This document shows positions 43,651 through 53,194 of a DNA stretch of 56,137 nt, one piece after another; position 1 is the stretch's first letter; each line of letters begins with the position of its first letter. The stretch is from Verrucomicrobiales bacterium (GTDB taxonomy: Bacteria; Verrucomicrobiota; Verrucomicrobiia; Verrucomicrobiales; DEV007): the NCBI GenBank assembly GCA_013213905.1, contig JABSSQ010000519.1:1-56137 (forward strand), given 5' to 3'. Both the position numbers and the translations under genes were made by a program. The notes under the pieces were generated by a model. That model searched no databases, was not told the DNA's origin, and worked only from the letters and a program-made list of their open reading frames with translations.

Positions 43651-44346
43651 TTGATGCAGAAGAAGAAAGTCCTGACCCTATTCACCATTGGTGGCGTCGT
43701 GGGTTTCTTTGCCTTGGTGGAACTCTGGCGCCAGGCGGAGAACGACGTGGCGGATCCAGCGGACAAGTCAGGGCTCACGTTGACGAAGCTTTCGCCTATC
43801 GCTGCCAAAGATCAGGATCTCGAACAAAGTGTTGAGCCTCCACTCCCGTTGGATGATGAGTTTCAGAATTCGAGTGCGGTGTCGCGTGACTCCTCGGCGG
43901 CTTCCGACTCGTCGGCCGATCTCCTGAACATTATACCTGCCTGGCTTCGCGAGAGTGGTGAAGTCTTGAGGGAGCAAATCGAGATCAATGGGCAGTTGGT
44001 GGATCGAGTACGCAGCCGTTACGAATGGAATAGCGGTGAGTTGGTGGAGGTCGAAGTCCTCGACCTCGGAGAGACGGCAACAGAAGAGCAATTCATGTCG
44101 CTGGGGTTCGACGTGAATTTTAAGGCTGATGACGGAGAAGTAGAGCGCCTCTTGAAAGACGGCGAGAACTACGTGATTAACATGGAGTTCAGCAAAGAGG
44201 ACCTCGAGGGTTGCGTTCAAGTCATCGTAGGCGGTCGCTACTTGATGGAAGTTCAGATGGAAGGGCTTCCTTTTGAAGCCTTTCAAGCCCTGGAAGACCG
44301 GGACACAGTGTTTGGATCCTTGTTGCAGCGTGCCGAGAATCAGTGA
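43651..44346 (+). CDS. Membrane-anchored hypothetical protein (231 aa)
   Basis: I do not recognise the family. A basic start (MMQKKK) leads to one transmembrane helix (about 7-24, VLTLFTIGGVVGFFALVELW). A Ser/Asp-rich flexible linker (about 70-95) follows, then a compact acidic domain (about 95-231) with YEWNSGELVEVEVLDLGE and SLGFDVNFKADDGEVERLL. The start at the second Met is equally possible. It lies 33 bp after protein B without a terminator between them, so it may be co-transcribed. Confidence 0.75.
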   Translation: MMQKKKVLTLFTIGGVVGFFALVELWRQAENDVADPADKSGLTLTKLSPIAAKDQDLEQSVEPPLPLDDEFQNSSAVSRDSSAASDSSADLLNIIPAWLRESGEVLREQIEINGQLVDRVRSRYEWNSGELVEVEVLDLGETATEEQFMSLGFDVNFKADDGEVERLLKDGENYVINMEFSKEDLEGCVQVIVGGRYLMEVQMEGLPFEAFQALEDRDTVFGSLLQRAENQ

Positions 44347-44444
44347 GTCTGCTTGTGGTATTCAACTCTGCGCGAGATTGACCTGCTCGAAGGCGGTATG
44401 GGTTTTGCGTTGACTGGCAGGTGAGCGCCGGAGATCCTGTAACG

Positions 44445-46910
44445 ATGAAGTGTGGGCGGCATAATTTGGCATTTTTGCTGTTGCTGACCACTCCTTGCTT
44501 TGCTGGCGAAATAGATGTGACCTTCTTTGAAAAGAACATCCGCCCAGTTCTGATCGAGAGCTGCTACGAGTGTCATTCGGTCGAGGCGGGAAAGTCCAAG
44601 GCGGGACTCTTGCTCGACACCCGCGAAGGAACGCTGACCGGCGGCGATAACGGCCCTGCCGTGGTGCCGGGAGATCCTGAAGCAAGCTTGCTTTTTGTGG
44701 CGATCACGCACGCAGAGTCCGACCTCGAGATGCCTCCTAAGAAGGCGAAACTGCCGGACACGGTCATTGATGATTTTCGGCGCTGGATTGAAGGGGGCGC
44801 TCCGGATCCAAGGGACGAGCCGCGGGGCAAGTTGACCGACGCTCCGATTGACTACGAGTCCGGGCGCGAATTCTGGGCGTGGCAGATGCCTCAATGGCCG
44901 GATATTTCTGAATCCAAATTTCAATCGGAGTGGGCGCGCTCTGACATTGATCGACTGGTCCTGTCAGGATTGGAGAAAGCGAACCTGCAACCGTCCGAAG
45001 ATGCGGGAACTGAAGCGCTGCTGCGCCGCCTCTATTTCAACCTGATCGGACTGCCTCCGACGGCAAAGGAATTGGGGGCATTTCGTCGCGAAGTGGAGGC
45101 GACGTCCCGGCAGGAAGCCCTGAAGAAGAAAGTGGATGAGTTGCTGGCGTCCGGGTTTTACGGGGAGCGTTGGGGGCGCCATTGGCTGGATGTGGCCCGC
45201 TTCGGGGAGTCGAGCGGCAAGGAATCCAACTTCACCTATCCGGAGGCCTGGAGGTATCGGGACTATGTCATTGATGCATTCAATTCGGATATTCCCTTCG
45301 ATCGCTTCATTGCCGAGCAGCTGGCGGGCGATCTTCTTCCGGCGGACGGTGATGCGGAACGAGCCCGTTTGCAGGTAGCGACGGGATTTCTTGCCGTGGG
45401 AGCCCGGAGCTTGAACGAGATGAATCGCGATCAGTATGAAGCTGATAATGTCGATGAGCAGATCAATGCAACGACCCAGGCGTTCATGGCTTCTACCGTG
45501 GCCTGCGCCCGTTGTCACGATCACAAGTTCGACCCGTTCCTGATGAAGGATTATTACGCGCTGGCGGGAATCTTCAGCAGCACGAAAACTTTCATCGGCA
45601 CCAAGATCGAACCGGACAACGTGATTGGAGGGGAGTTAATCCATCTTCCTGACAGCCTCGGTCTGCCGGTATTCAATCGTCCGATCACACCCCAAAAAGT
45701 CGAAGAACTCAAACTCGAGCGAGTTGCCGTTCTCGAGAAACAGGAAGAAGACCAGGCTCTGGCAGCGAAGGCAATCAAAGAGGGCAAAGACCCGACGGAG
45801 TTTTTCAGTATCCAGATGGCGATCGGTAATATCTGGAAAGTGGGCCGTATCGACGGGGCGCTCGCCAAGGTCGATGATTCCGGTAAGCCGCATGTCATGT
45901 GCATGGGGGTTCAGGAAGCCGGGGAAGTTCGCGATGAACCGGTTTATGAGAGAGGGGATCTTGCCCAGCCCGGTGATGAAAAGATTCCCCGTGGGTTTCC
46001 TGAAGTAGTGGTGATGTCAGGGGCTCCTCAAATCGACGGAAATGTGAGCGGGCGTTTGGAATTGGCTGAGTGGCTGGCTCATCCAGAACATCCGTTGACC
46101 GCACGTGTTCTCGCGAATCGTGTCTGGCGGCACCTTTTCGGGATTGGTCTCGTCAGGACGACTGATAATTTTGGATACAATGGGGAGCGTCCCACACACC
46201 CGGAGCTACTCGATTACCTCGCACTTCGACTGGTGGAGAAGCATGAGTGGTCGGTGAAAGGATTGATTCGGGAGATTGTTCTTTCACGGACCTTCCAGCA
46301 GGCTTCCGATTTTCGGGAAGACGGGTTCCTGGCGGATCCGGAGAATCGCCTGATGTGGCGGGTCTCAAAACGCCGTCTCGAAGCCGAGGCCATTCGCGAT
46401 GCCATGTTGGTGGCGGCCGGTGACCTCGATGTGAACCGACCCGAGGGATCATTGATCGGCCGTCTCGGCGACCGCAATGCAGCTCTGCTCGGGTTTGCCA
46501 AGGGAGTTCCTTCGGATCTCGACGGGAGCCGGCACCGATCCGTTTATCTTCCGGTGGTAAGGGACCGCCTGCCCGACGTGCTGGAGTTGTTTGATTTCGC
46601 CGAAACGAGCCTGGTCACCGGCCACCGCGAAACAACGAACGTGCCGACCCAGGCTTTGTATTTGATGAACAGCGACTTCGTTACCGCGAGGGCTGAATCG
46701 CTGGCAAAGTTGGTGGCGGACCGGGAGCGTGACGCGGCGGTTCGAACTGTCTTTGAGCGATGTCTCAGCCGTCAGCCGGATGCGGATGAGCTGGAGTTGG
46801 CTCGAAGTTTCTTTGAGCAATTGGATCAGAGCGATGTCCCGAAGCACGAGGGCATGAAGTTGTATTGTCAGTCGGTATTGAGCACGGCTGAATTCCGTAA
46901 CCTCGACTAG
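44445..46910 (+). CDS. PSCyt1/PSCyt2/PSD1 (DUF1549/DUF1553) cytochrome protein
   Basis: I chose the ATG at 44445 (MKCGRHNLAFLLLLTTPCFA) for its signal peptide; eight codons upstream is an alternative start. The N-terminal planctomycete cytochrome domain (PSCyt1, about 25-120) has one haem site C40-YE-CH and ends in MPPK..L. PSCyt2/DUF1549 (about 155-370) shows DRLVLSGLEKANLQP, YGERWGRHWLDVARF and CARCHDHKFDP. PSD1/DUF1553 (about 530-790) has NRVWRHLFGIGLVRTTDNFG and AQALYLMNS-like ends (TQALYLMNSDFV). Such proteins are abundant in PVC bacteria and are usually paired with a DUF1501 protein, as here (3-bp gap). The substrate is not established. Confidence 0.93.
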   Translation: MKCGRHNLAFLLLLTTPCFAGEIDVTFFEKNIRPVLIESCYECHSVEAGKSKAGLLLDTREGTLTGGDNGPAVVPGDPEASLLFVAITHAESDLEMPPKKAKLPDTVIDDFRRWIEGGAPDPRDEPRGKLTDAPIDYESGREFWAWQMPQWPDISESKFQSEWARSDIDRLVLSGLEKANLQPSEDAGTEALLRRLYFNLIGLPPTAKELGAFRREVEATSRQEALKKKVDELLASGFYGERWGRHWLDVARFGESSGKESNFTYPEAWRYRDYVIDAFNSDIPFDRFIAEQLAGDLLPADGDAERARLQVATGFLAVGARSLNEMNRDQYEADNVDEQINATTQAFMASTVACARCHDHKFDPFLMKDYYALAGIFSSTKTFIGTKIEPDNVIGGELIHLPDSLGLPVFNRPITPQKVEELKLERVAVLEKQEEDQALAAKAIKEGKDPTEFFSIQMAIGNIWKVGRIDGALAKVDDSGKPHVMCMGVQEAGEVRDEPVYERGDLAQPGDEKIPRGFPEVVVMSGAPQIDGNVSGRLELAEWLAHPEHPLTARVLANRVWRHLFGIGLVRTTDNFGYNGERPTHPELLDYLALRLVEKHEWSVKGLIREIVLSRTFQQASDFREDGFLADPENRLMWRVSKRRLEAEAIRDAMLVAAGDLDVNRPEGSLIGRLGDRNAALLGFAKGVPSDLDGSRHRSVYLPVVRDRLPDVLELFDFAETSLVTGHRETTNVPTQALYLMNSDFVTARAESLAKLVADRERDAAVRTVFERCLSRQPDADELELARSFFEQLDQSDVPKHEGMKLYCQSVLSTAEFRNLD

Positions 46911-46913
46911 ACG

Positions 46914-48323
46914 ATGAGCCCTCAATTTCCATTTTCCCGACGCAGTGCCCTCAAGAGTCTTTCTTCAGGGTTCGGCTACCTTGCCTTTGCCGGTCTGGCA
47001 GCGAAAGCCGCTGCGAAGGAGTCCGGTTTGTCATCCCGGCCCGGGCATTTTCCGGCCCGGGCCAAGCGGGTCATTTTTCTCTGCATGAAGGGTGGGCCCT
47101 CTCACGTGGACACCTTTGACTACAAGCCCGAGTTGGAGAAACGCGATGGCGAGCGTTGGCGCGGAGGAGCTGCCCGCCTCCTTGGGCCTCGTGCCGAATT
47201 TTCGCAGCATGGGGAATCCGGTCTCTGGGTGTCGTCGCTCTTTCCGAAACTGGCAAAGGCTCACGCGGATGACCTCTGTGTCATCAACAGCATGCACACC
47301 GATCTGCCGAACCATCCGCAGGCCTTCGCTCAACTGCATACGGGAAGCTTCCAGTTCATTCGTCCATCGCTGGGCGCGTGGTCGCTTTACGGGCTCGGGA
47401 CGGTGAATGAAAACCTTCCGGGTTTTATCACACTCAATCCGCCGGCCGATTTCGGAGGCGCGAACAATTACGGCAGTGCCTTTCTGCCGGCGGTCTACCA
47501 GGGGGCGAAGATTGGTGGTGGTCAGTTGCCGGCGATCTTTTACGCACTAACCGGAAAGACGGAGGAACCGGGGCCGCCGATGAAGAATATCGATGCGGCG
47601 ACGCCAAAAGCTTCGCAGCGGGCACAACTGGATCTCATCGCCGGGCTCAATCGACACAAGCTGAAACTGGATCAGTATAATCCTGAGGTTGAGGGGGCGA
47701 TCGAATCATTCGAGCTCGCTTTTCGAATGCAGGATGAAATTCCGGAAGTGCTGGATCTCGCGTCGGAGCCGGAATCGGTTCGCAAGCTCTACGGAGTCGG
47801 GCAGGGTGGTGGTAATGAGCGTTTTGCCAAGCAATGCCTGCTTGCCCGCCGGTTGGTTGAGAATGGAGTTCGATTTGTCGAGGTGACGGCGCCAACGAAT
47901 TGGGATCATCACAACCTGCTGCAGCAGGGACTCAATGAAAGTGCGGCCATGGTGGATCAGCCTATTGCCGCGCTGCTGACTGATTTGAAGCGTCGCGGAA
48001 TGTTGAAAGACACCCTCGTCATCTGGGCGGGAGAGTTTGGTCGGACGCCGTATGCCCAGGGTATGGGCGACGGTCGCGATCACAACAACAAGGGTTACTC
48101 GATCTGGATGGCTGGAGGCGGCACCAGGGGCGGATATGCTCATGGTTCCACGGATGATTTTGGCTACGCAGCCGTGGATCAGGCGGTGCATATCCATGAT
48201 CTCCATGCCACAATCCTTCACTTGCTCGGCCTGGATCACGAACGGCTCACCTACAATTATGCCGGTCGGGATTTTCGTCTGACGGATGTCTACGGCAATG
48301 TCGTGAAAGAAGTGGTAGGGTAG
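46914..48323 (+). CDS. DUF1501 Tat-exported protein
   Basis: The N-terminus SRRSALKSLSSGFGYLAFAG (R9-R10) is a twin-arginine signal. The mature protein matches DUF1501, a sulfatase/alkaline-phosphatase-superfamily relative. It shows RVIFLCMKGGPSHVDTFDYK, HTDLPNHPQA, VTAPTNWDHHNLL, VIWAGEFGRTPYAQGMGDGR with DHNNKGYSIWMAGGG, and the C-terminal HDLHATILHLLGLDHERLTY. It follows the PSCyt/PSD1 gene after 3 bp, the normal PVC arrangement, so they form one operon and probably one exported system. A GC-rich hairpin directly follows the stop. Confidence 0.93.
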   Translation: MSPQFPFSRRSALKSLSSGFGYLAFAGLAAKAAAKESGLSSRPGHFPARAKRVIFLCMKGGPSHVDTFDYKPELEKRDGERWRGGAARLLGPRAEFSQHGESGLWVSSLFPKLAKAHADDLCVINSMHTDLPNHPQAFAQLHTGSFQFIRPSLGAWSLYGLGTVNENLPGFITLNPPADFGGANNYGSAFLPAVYQGAKIGGGQLPAIFYALTGKTEEPGPPMKNIDAATPKASQRAQLDLIAGLNRHKLKLDQYNPEVEGAIESFELAFRMQDEIPEVLDLASEPESVRKLYGVGQGGGNERFAKQCLLARRLVENGVRFVEVTAPTNWDHHNLLQQGLNESAAMVDQPIAALLTDLKRRGMLKDTLVIWAGEFGRTPYAQGMGDGRDHNNKGYSIWMAGGGTRGGYAHGSTDDFGYAAVDQAVHIHDLHATILHLLGLDHERLTYNYAGRDFRLTDVYGNVVKEVVG

Positions 48324-48343
48324 GGCCCCGCGTTTTCGGGGCC
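48324..48343 (+). terminator. GC hairpin after the DUF1501 gene
   Basis: GGCCCCG pairs perfectly with CGGGGCC around a CGTTTT loop, immediately after the stop codon. No U-tract follows, so it could act as a 3' end stabiliser or a Rho-independent terminator of poor quality. Confidence 0.5.
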
Positions 48344-48485
48344 GTATGAAGGTGCAAAGGTAAAAACTGAAAGGTGCCGAGTGCGAAGCTGTAGCGATAC
48401 TCGTGAGAGTTTCGCCGGGTTGTATGACGCAAAGAGCGGGGGATTTGGGCTGGTGACTTGAAAAGCTTGAAATAGGATTGGGTCG

Positions 48486-50306
48486 ATGAATGGAAAGCCT
48501 TCCTTGTTCCTTGCCGTAGCTTGTTTTGTTGTAATCGGTGTGAAGTTTGCTGCTGCCGATGAAGCGCTGAAGGCCCACCAGGATGGCGTCGTGCAGCAGG
48601 CGACTGCGATTCTTGATGCTTATCACGGCGAGGAACGAAACGCAGAACGAAAGCTTCGGGTGATCTGCTGGCGACCTAACGATCGCGAGTATCCTGCGGA
48701 TAACACGGAGCGGCTAACCCGGATCATGAAACACATCCAGGCATTCTATGCCGATGAGATGGAGCGACTTGGTTTTGGGCGACGATCGATTGCTCTGGAT
48801 CTCGATGAGGAAGAACAGCTGGTCATTTATCACGCCGTCGGCTCGGCTCCGTATGATGATTACAAGAAGCCGGAAGGGGACCGGGTCAAAGATGATTGTT
48901 GGCCGGTCTTCAAGGAAGCTGGCCTTGATCCTGACCGGGAGACGGTATTGATCTTCACCAACCTATCAGACTGGGATCCTGACAAGCTCACTTTCTTTCA
49001 CAAGAGTCCCTATTACGCGAGCGGCAGTAACCGTAGAGGGGTTGCCTGGCAACTGGCGTCCCCGGAGCTCGACACGAAAAACCTGCCGCTCAAGAAACCC
49101 ATGATTCGGGACGGTGAATACGGACGGATCTCCCTGGGGAAACATAATTCCATCTTCATTGGCGGAATCGCTCACGAGTTGGGGCATGGTCTCGGTCTTC
49201 CTCACTGCTGGGGACACGAGCAAGAGGTAGCTGCCCATGGTACTGCATTGATGGGCTCCGGTAACCGCACCTATTTTGATGAGCTGCGAGGGGAGGGGGA
49301 AGGATCGTTTCTTGCGCTGTCGAGTGCCTTAAGGCTCGCCTCGCATCCACAGTTTTCCGGGTCGGTGAAAGGACTCAACCTCCCGGCCAGTGCCACGTTT
49401 TCTGAGATGAATGCCAGGAACGAGGCGAGGGGATTTGAGCTCTCCGGAAAAGTCACCTCTCCGGTTCCCGTGTATGCCGTGCTTGGATACCTGGACCCGG
49501 AAGGCGGCGGGGATTACAACTCGCGCACGGTTTGCGCGGTTCCAGACCCGGATGGAAATTTCACGCTGAATTGTGACCAGATGGTCAATGGGAGGCCTGC
49601 CGAGATTCGTGTCTTTGCCCTGCTCGCGAACGGAGCAGTGAGTCGATGGCAGTCCAGCTATGAGGTAAATGCCAAGGGCGCGGCGGATCTGTCGATGATG
49701 CAGGCGACCCTGGAACTTGGGGATTTTGTGGCGGCGCTGAACCGCAAAGACATGGCCGCTGCCCGGAAACTGGCAGAGGCACTTCCTGAAGATGGGCGCT
49801 CCCATTCGGTGGCGCGAATGATTCTTGCAGGACGTGACCCCGGGCGCTTGACGATCTCCCTTGATGACTACGAGAAACAAGCGGACGACTCGATGATTTC
49901 CCTGTCGCTGATCGAGCCAGCGGAAGTCAAGGTGGGTTGGGGCCAACCAGTCTACGACTACCTGCCTAGAGACGAAGTGCTGCTGACATCGGGAACACGG
50001 CTCTTTACGACCGGGATATACGCGCACGCTCCGGCAAGGCATGCCTATGAGCTGCCGGGGGGACACGGATGGAAAAAGCTCTCCGGTTTTTGCGGCCTGC
50101 CGAACCAGCGGGGCGGGAGTGTGGCTTTCCGAATAATTGTCGACGGTAAGGAGGTGTTTGCTTCACCTGTTCTCGAAGGTGGTCAGTCGGAGCACTTTGA
50201 GGTAGATCTCAGTGAGGCCGGGAAAGTCGAACTGATCGTCGATAATGGGGGTGACGATCATGCAGTGGACTGGGGGTATTGGTTCGATCCAATTTTGAGC
50301 AGGTGA
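48486..50306 (+). CDS. Secreted metzincin-like metalloprotease with NPCBM domain
   Basis: A signal peptide (residues 1-24, ending in FAAADE) leads to a catalytic domain with the zinc motif HELGHGLGLPH: H230, E231, H234 and H240 in the HExxHxxGxxH pattern of metzincins. A Met-turn candidate lies at TALMGSG. A middle beta domain (about 290-400) is unassigned. The C-terminal about 120 residues (LLTSGTRLFTTGIYAHAPAR to VDWGYWFDP) match the NPCBM carbohydrate-binding domain. Together this suggests a secreted endopeptidase directed at a glycosylated target, but the substrate is inferred only. The N-terminal region contains RVICWRPNDREYPADNTERL, not recognised. Confidence 0.85.
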   Translation: MNGKPSLFLAVACFVVIGVKFAAADEALKAHQDGVVQQATAILDAYHGEERNAERKLRVICWRPNDREYPADNTERLTRIMKHIQAFYADEMERLGFGRRSIALDLDEEEQLVIYHAVGSAPYDDYKKPEGDRVKDDCWPVFKEAGLDPDRETVLIFTNLSDWDPDKLTFFHKSPYYASGSNRRGVAWQLASPELDTKNLPLKKPMIRDGEYGRISLGKHNSIFIGGIAHELGHGLGLPHCWGHEQEVAAHGTALMGSGNRTYFDELRGEGEGSFLALSSALRLASHPQFSGSVKGLNLPASATFSEMNARNEARGFELSGKVTSPVPVYAVLGYLDPEGGGDYNSRTVCAVPDPDGNFTLNCDQMVNGRPAEIRVFALLANGAVSRWQSSYEVNAKGAADLSMMQATLELGDFVAALNRKDMAAARKLAEALPEDGRSHSVARMILAGRDPGRLTISLDDYEKQADDSMISLSLIEPAEVKVGWGQPVYDYLPRDEVLLTSGTRLFTTGIYAHAPARHAYELPGGHGWKKLSGFCGLPNQRGGSVAFRIIVDGKEVFASPVLEGGQSEHFEVDLSEAGKVELIVDNGGDDHAVDWGYWFDPILSR

Positions 50307-50448
50307 TCAAGGTAGGAAAAGGCGGCCGTCGCTAGTTCCTGAACTTCAGAATCTAGACATTGGAAAACGAGCGACTTCGGTTGCCCGTTTTTGTTTGAGG
50401 GGTGGATAAGCAGTGGGCGTGAGGGCGCTTCAGTGCTAAAGAGAGTGT

Positions 50449-51213
50449 ATGAATCCGAAACCACGCTTCGAAGAACTGGATTTCCGGGAGACGGAACTGG
50501 GTGACCTGATCCTTCGCCGGCGGACGCTTTTGTCACTGGGGAACGAGGAGATCTACGAGGTTATCCTTGGAGACGGTTACCTGATGTCGAGCCTGTTCAC
50601 GGTGGTGGAGCAGGAACTTTCGAACCTGGGGTTGGCGGCAGCGTCAGAATCAACCGGGGCCGGGAAGCTGGATGTGGTCGTGGGAGGGCTTGGATTGGGC
50701 TACACCGCGGTCGAGGCGCTGAAACACGACTCGGTTGAATCGTTAGTTGTGGTCGATTTCATGCAGCCGGTTATCGAATGGCATGAGAAAGAAATGGTGC
50801 CGCTCGGTGCCAGTTTGAATGCCGATCCGAGGTGCCGTTTTGTCCATGGGGATTTCTTTCGCCTCGCGTTGCCGGGGGAAGGTGAGCCGGGTTTTGATCC
50901 TGAGGCTCCGGGGAGAAAGTTTCATGCGGTGTTGCTCGATATCGATCATTCACCGGCAAAGTTGCTGCATGAGAGGCATGGAAATTTTTACAGTGCCGAG
51001 GGGCTTGTGAAAATGACAGAGCAGTTGCATCCCGGAGGAGTCTTTGCGCTCTGGTCCGATGACCCGCCGGAAGAATCGTTCATGACGGCGCTGGCGGAGG
51101 TGTTCGACTCCTGCGAATCCCACGTTGTGAGCTTTTTCAATCCGCTCCAGGACAGGGAGTCGAAGAGCACGGTTTATGTTGCCAGGTTGAAAGAACTCGG
51201 CCGGGGCAGTTGA
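50449..51213 (+). CDS. Spermidine-synthase-like methyltransferase-fold protein
   Basis: The 254-residue protein has the Rossmann fold of spermidine synthases: the nucleotide-binding loop VVVGGLGLGYTAVEAL (about 85-99), VVVDFMQPVIEWH with an acidic D, and DPRCRFVHGDFF. It also has AVLLDIDHSPAKLL, where the DxDxSP segment stands in place of the usual D[AS]SDP, and FYSAEGLVKMTEQLHPGGVF. The usual spermidine-synthase N-terminal beta domain is short. It may methylate or aminopropylate a small molecule; function is not assigned. Confidence 0.75.
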   Translation: MNPKPRFEELDFRETELGDLILRRRTLLSLGNEEIYEVILGDGYLMSSLFTVVEQELSNLGLAAASESTGAGKLDVVVGGLGLGYTAVEALKHDSVESLVVVDFMQPVIEWHEKEMVPLGASLNADPRCRFVHGDFFRLALPGEGEPGFDPEAPGRKFHAVLLDIDHSPAKLLHERHGNFYSAEGLVKMTEQLHPGGVFALWSDDPPEESFMTALAEVFDSCESHVVSFFNPLQDRESKSTVYVARLKELGRGS

Positions 51214-51503
51214 GGCTTGTTTTGGAAAGGAATTTGAAAAAATCCGCCTAAATAGACAGCCATGTGTTGGGAGAATGCCGGCGGACTCTTGTGTGAATGA
51301 GACAAGCTTTATCGCGATTTCCTAGGTCAAAGTTCCGAACTCTTTCTGTTGCAGGCCGGCAGCCTTTTTGGCCGGACGGCTAACGAAGCTACTGTCGAGG
51401 TCGTTGGGAATAGCGCAAAATAGACAACAGTATCATGACCCTTCGGAGTTGCGTTCTCTTCGGGCTTGCGAAGCAGGTGGATCACCGCTTGAATCAGGGC
51501 CTT

Positions 51504-53069
51504 ATGCGACTCCTGACCCTGATTGCCCTCTTCTGTGTGCCGGTTGTGGCTTTATCTGCCGATCCGGCCGGTTCCCGACCGAATATTGTCTTCATTCTCA
51601 GTGACGACATGGGCTGGGCCCAACCCGGATTTAACGGAGGGAAAGCCGAGCTGACTCCGAACCTGGATACCCTGGCGGCCGAGGGGCTTCAGCTGACCTC
51701 TCACTACACTCACTCGGTTTGTGCTCCCACTCGCGGCGCGTTCCTGACCGGGCGATATGCTTTTCGTAACTGGATGGACTGGCGATCCGAGGATTTCGGA
51801 AAGCCGAGCTACCTCGCGAAACTGGGACTCACCCTCGCTCACACCGAAGACGGGGAAGAAACCCGTCGCATCCACGCCCTGGAAAGCTCCGAGCGCACCA
51901 TTGCCGAGGCGCTCAAGGATGCCGGCTATTTCACTTCCCTTTGTGGCAAGTGGCACTGCGGTGAGTGGTTGCCGGAACACCTCCCGATGGGGCAGGGCTT
52001 CATGCACCAGTATGGCTTCTACGCCTGGGGCATTGACTACTACAACAAGTCCATCGTGCACAACGCGCCAGCCCGGTTTGCTGTTTATGACTGGCACCGC
52101 AACCAGGAGCCGGTGTGGGAAGAGGGGTATGCGACCGACCTGCTCGCCGACGAAGCCGTTCGAGTGATCGAGGATTTCAACGGCGATCAGCCGCTCTTCA
52201 TTTATGTGGCTTTCAACGCGGTGCACGGCCCGCTTAACCCGCCTCCCGGGTTCGAAGGGAACGCCGACGAGCCGCTCGAGATTCGTGATGCCATGCTGGA
52301 GAACATGGATATGAACGTCGGCAAGATCATGAAGGCGATCGACGACAAGGGCATTCGCGACAACACGCTGCTGATTTTTGCGAATGACAACGGCCCGGTG
52401 CTCGAGGAAATGAGCGCACCCTACCGTGGTACCAAGAACACGACCTTCGAGGGCGGCGTTCGCACGCCCTGCCTGGTTCGCTGGCCGGGACACACCGAGG
52501 CGGGCAGCAAGAACGATGAGATGCTTTTTATCGCAGACTGGTACACCACGTTCATCACCCTGGCTGGAGGCAGTCATGAGCAGGAGACTTCCGTTGATGG
52601 ACTCGACCAGACCAACACGGTGTTTGGGGATGAGCCGAGCCCGAGGACTGAGATCATTTTCGATGTCGAGGGCAGCGTTCGCGTTCCCACCATTCGAAGC
52701 GGGGATTACAAGCTGATGGGGGAATTGCTCTTCAATGTGAGCGAGGATCCGTCTGAGACGAAAGACATCGCTGCGGCCAATCCGGAAATCGTTTCCAAGC
52801 TCGCGGCGCGTCTTCAGCAGGCTGCCAGTGAGCGCCCGCCGCTCGGTGACAAGCCTCTCCTGATGGAGCCGCCGCTTCCTTATGTCTACGGTCTCGAGGA
52901 AAATAAGAATGTTCCCCAGTGGCTCAAGGATCATGTCGATGCGATTCGCGCGACCCAGCCGAAAGAGTGGGCTCCTGGCGAGACACCATGGCCGCAGGCT
53001 CCCAAGGGCGTGAATGCCAGTAAGATGACTGGCGGCCTTGACGAGCAGGGCGGCGGGGAGAAAAAGTAG
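51504..53069 (+). CDS. Secreted S1 sulfatase (521 aa)
   Basis: I chose the ATG at 51504 (MRLLTLIALFCVPVVALSAD), which gives a clean signal peptide; the longer frame from 51435 adds 23 residues with no signal features. The domain starts RPNIVFILSDDMGWAQPGF, carries the formylglycine motif C73-A-P-T-R and CGKWHCGEW, and has the FANDNGP strand. It differs from the locus sulfatases in sequence and lies 28 kb away on the opposite strand. It may serve another substrate. A short heptamer-like repeat and a strong terminator follow. Confidence 0.92.
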   Translation: MRLLTLIALFCVPVVALSADPAGSRPNIVFILSDDMGWAQPGFNGGKAELTPNLDTLAAEGLQLTSHYTHSVCAPTRGAFLTGRYAFRNWMDWRSEDFGKPSYLAKLGLTLAHTEDGEETRRIHALESSERTIAEALKDAGYFTSLCGKWHCGEWLPEHLPMGQGFMHQYGFYAWGIDYYNKSIVHNAPARFAVYDWHRNQEPVWEEGYATDLLADEAVRVIEDFNGDQPLFIYVAFNAVHGPLNPPPGFEGNADEPLEIRDAMLENMDMNVGKIMKAIDDKGIRDNTLLIFANDNGPVLEEMSAPYRGTKNTTFEGGVRTPCLVRWPGHTEAGSKNDEMLFIADWYTTFITLAGGSHEQETSVDGLDQTNTVFGDEPSPRTEIIFDVEGSVRVPTIRSGDYKLMGELLFNVSEDPSETKDIAAANPEIVSKLAARLQQAASERPPLGDKPLLMEPPLPYVYGLEENKNVPQWLKDHVDAIRATQPKEWAPGETPWPQAPKGVNASKMTGGLDEQGGGEKK

Positions 53070-53096
53070 TTAGTCGTTGGTCATTAGTTGTTAGTT
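53068..53096 (+). repeat. Heptamer-like repeat after a sulfatase gene
   Basis: AGTTAGTCGTTGGTCATTAG followed by TTGTTAGTT overlaps the stop codon of the sulfatase and precedes the terminator. It is related to the TTCTTGG arrays in the sugar locus but not in frame with a gene. Confidence 0.6.
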
Positions 53097-53140
53097 AACA
53101 GGGTTGGGTCGGTGACCTAACCCTGTTGTGTTTTCTTGCG
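53097..53140 (+). terminator. Strong Rho-independent terminator
   Basis: A 14-bp stem with one G-U pair (AACAGGGTTGGGTC against GACCTAACCCTGTT, loop GGT, 53097-53127) is followed by a T-rich stretch (GTGTTTTCTTGCGG). It ends the sulfatase transcript before the glutamate dehydrogenase gene. Confidence 0.85.
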
Positions 53141-53194
53141 GTTTTTTCTTTTCCCCTGACAGGGATGTTACACACTCATGGGAAGGCAGCGCCC

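Noticed and set aside
51552-52934. A 460-codon open frame antisense to the 521-aa sulfatase
   Set aside because: It exactly shadows a gene with clear catalytic motifs and has no recognisable domain, signal or start context. Codon bias in GC-rich genes often leaves such antisense frames open.
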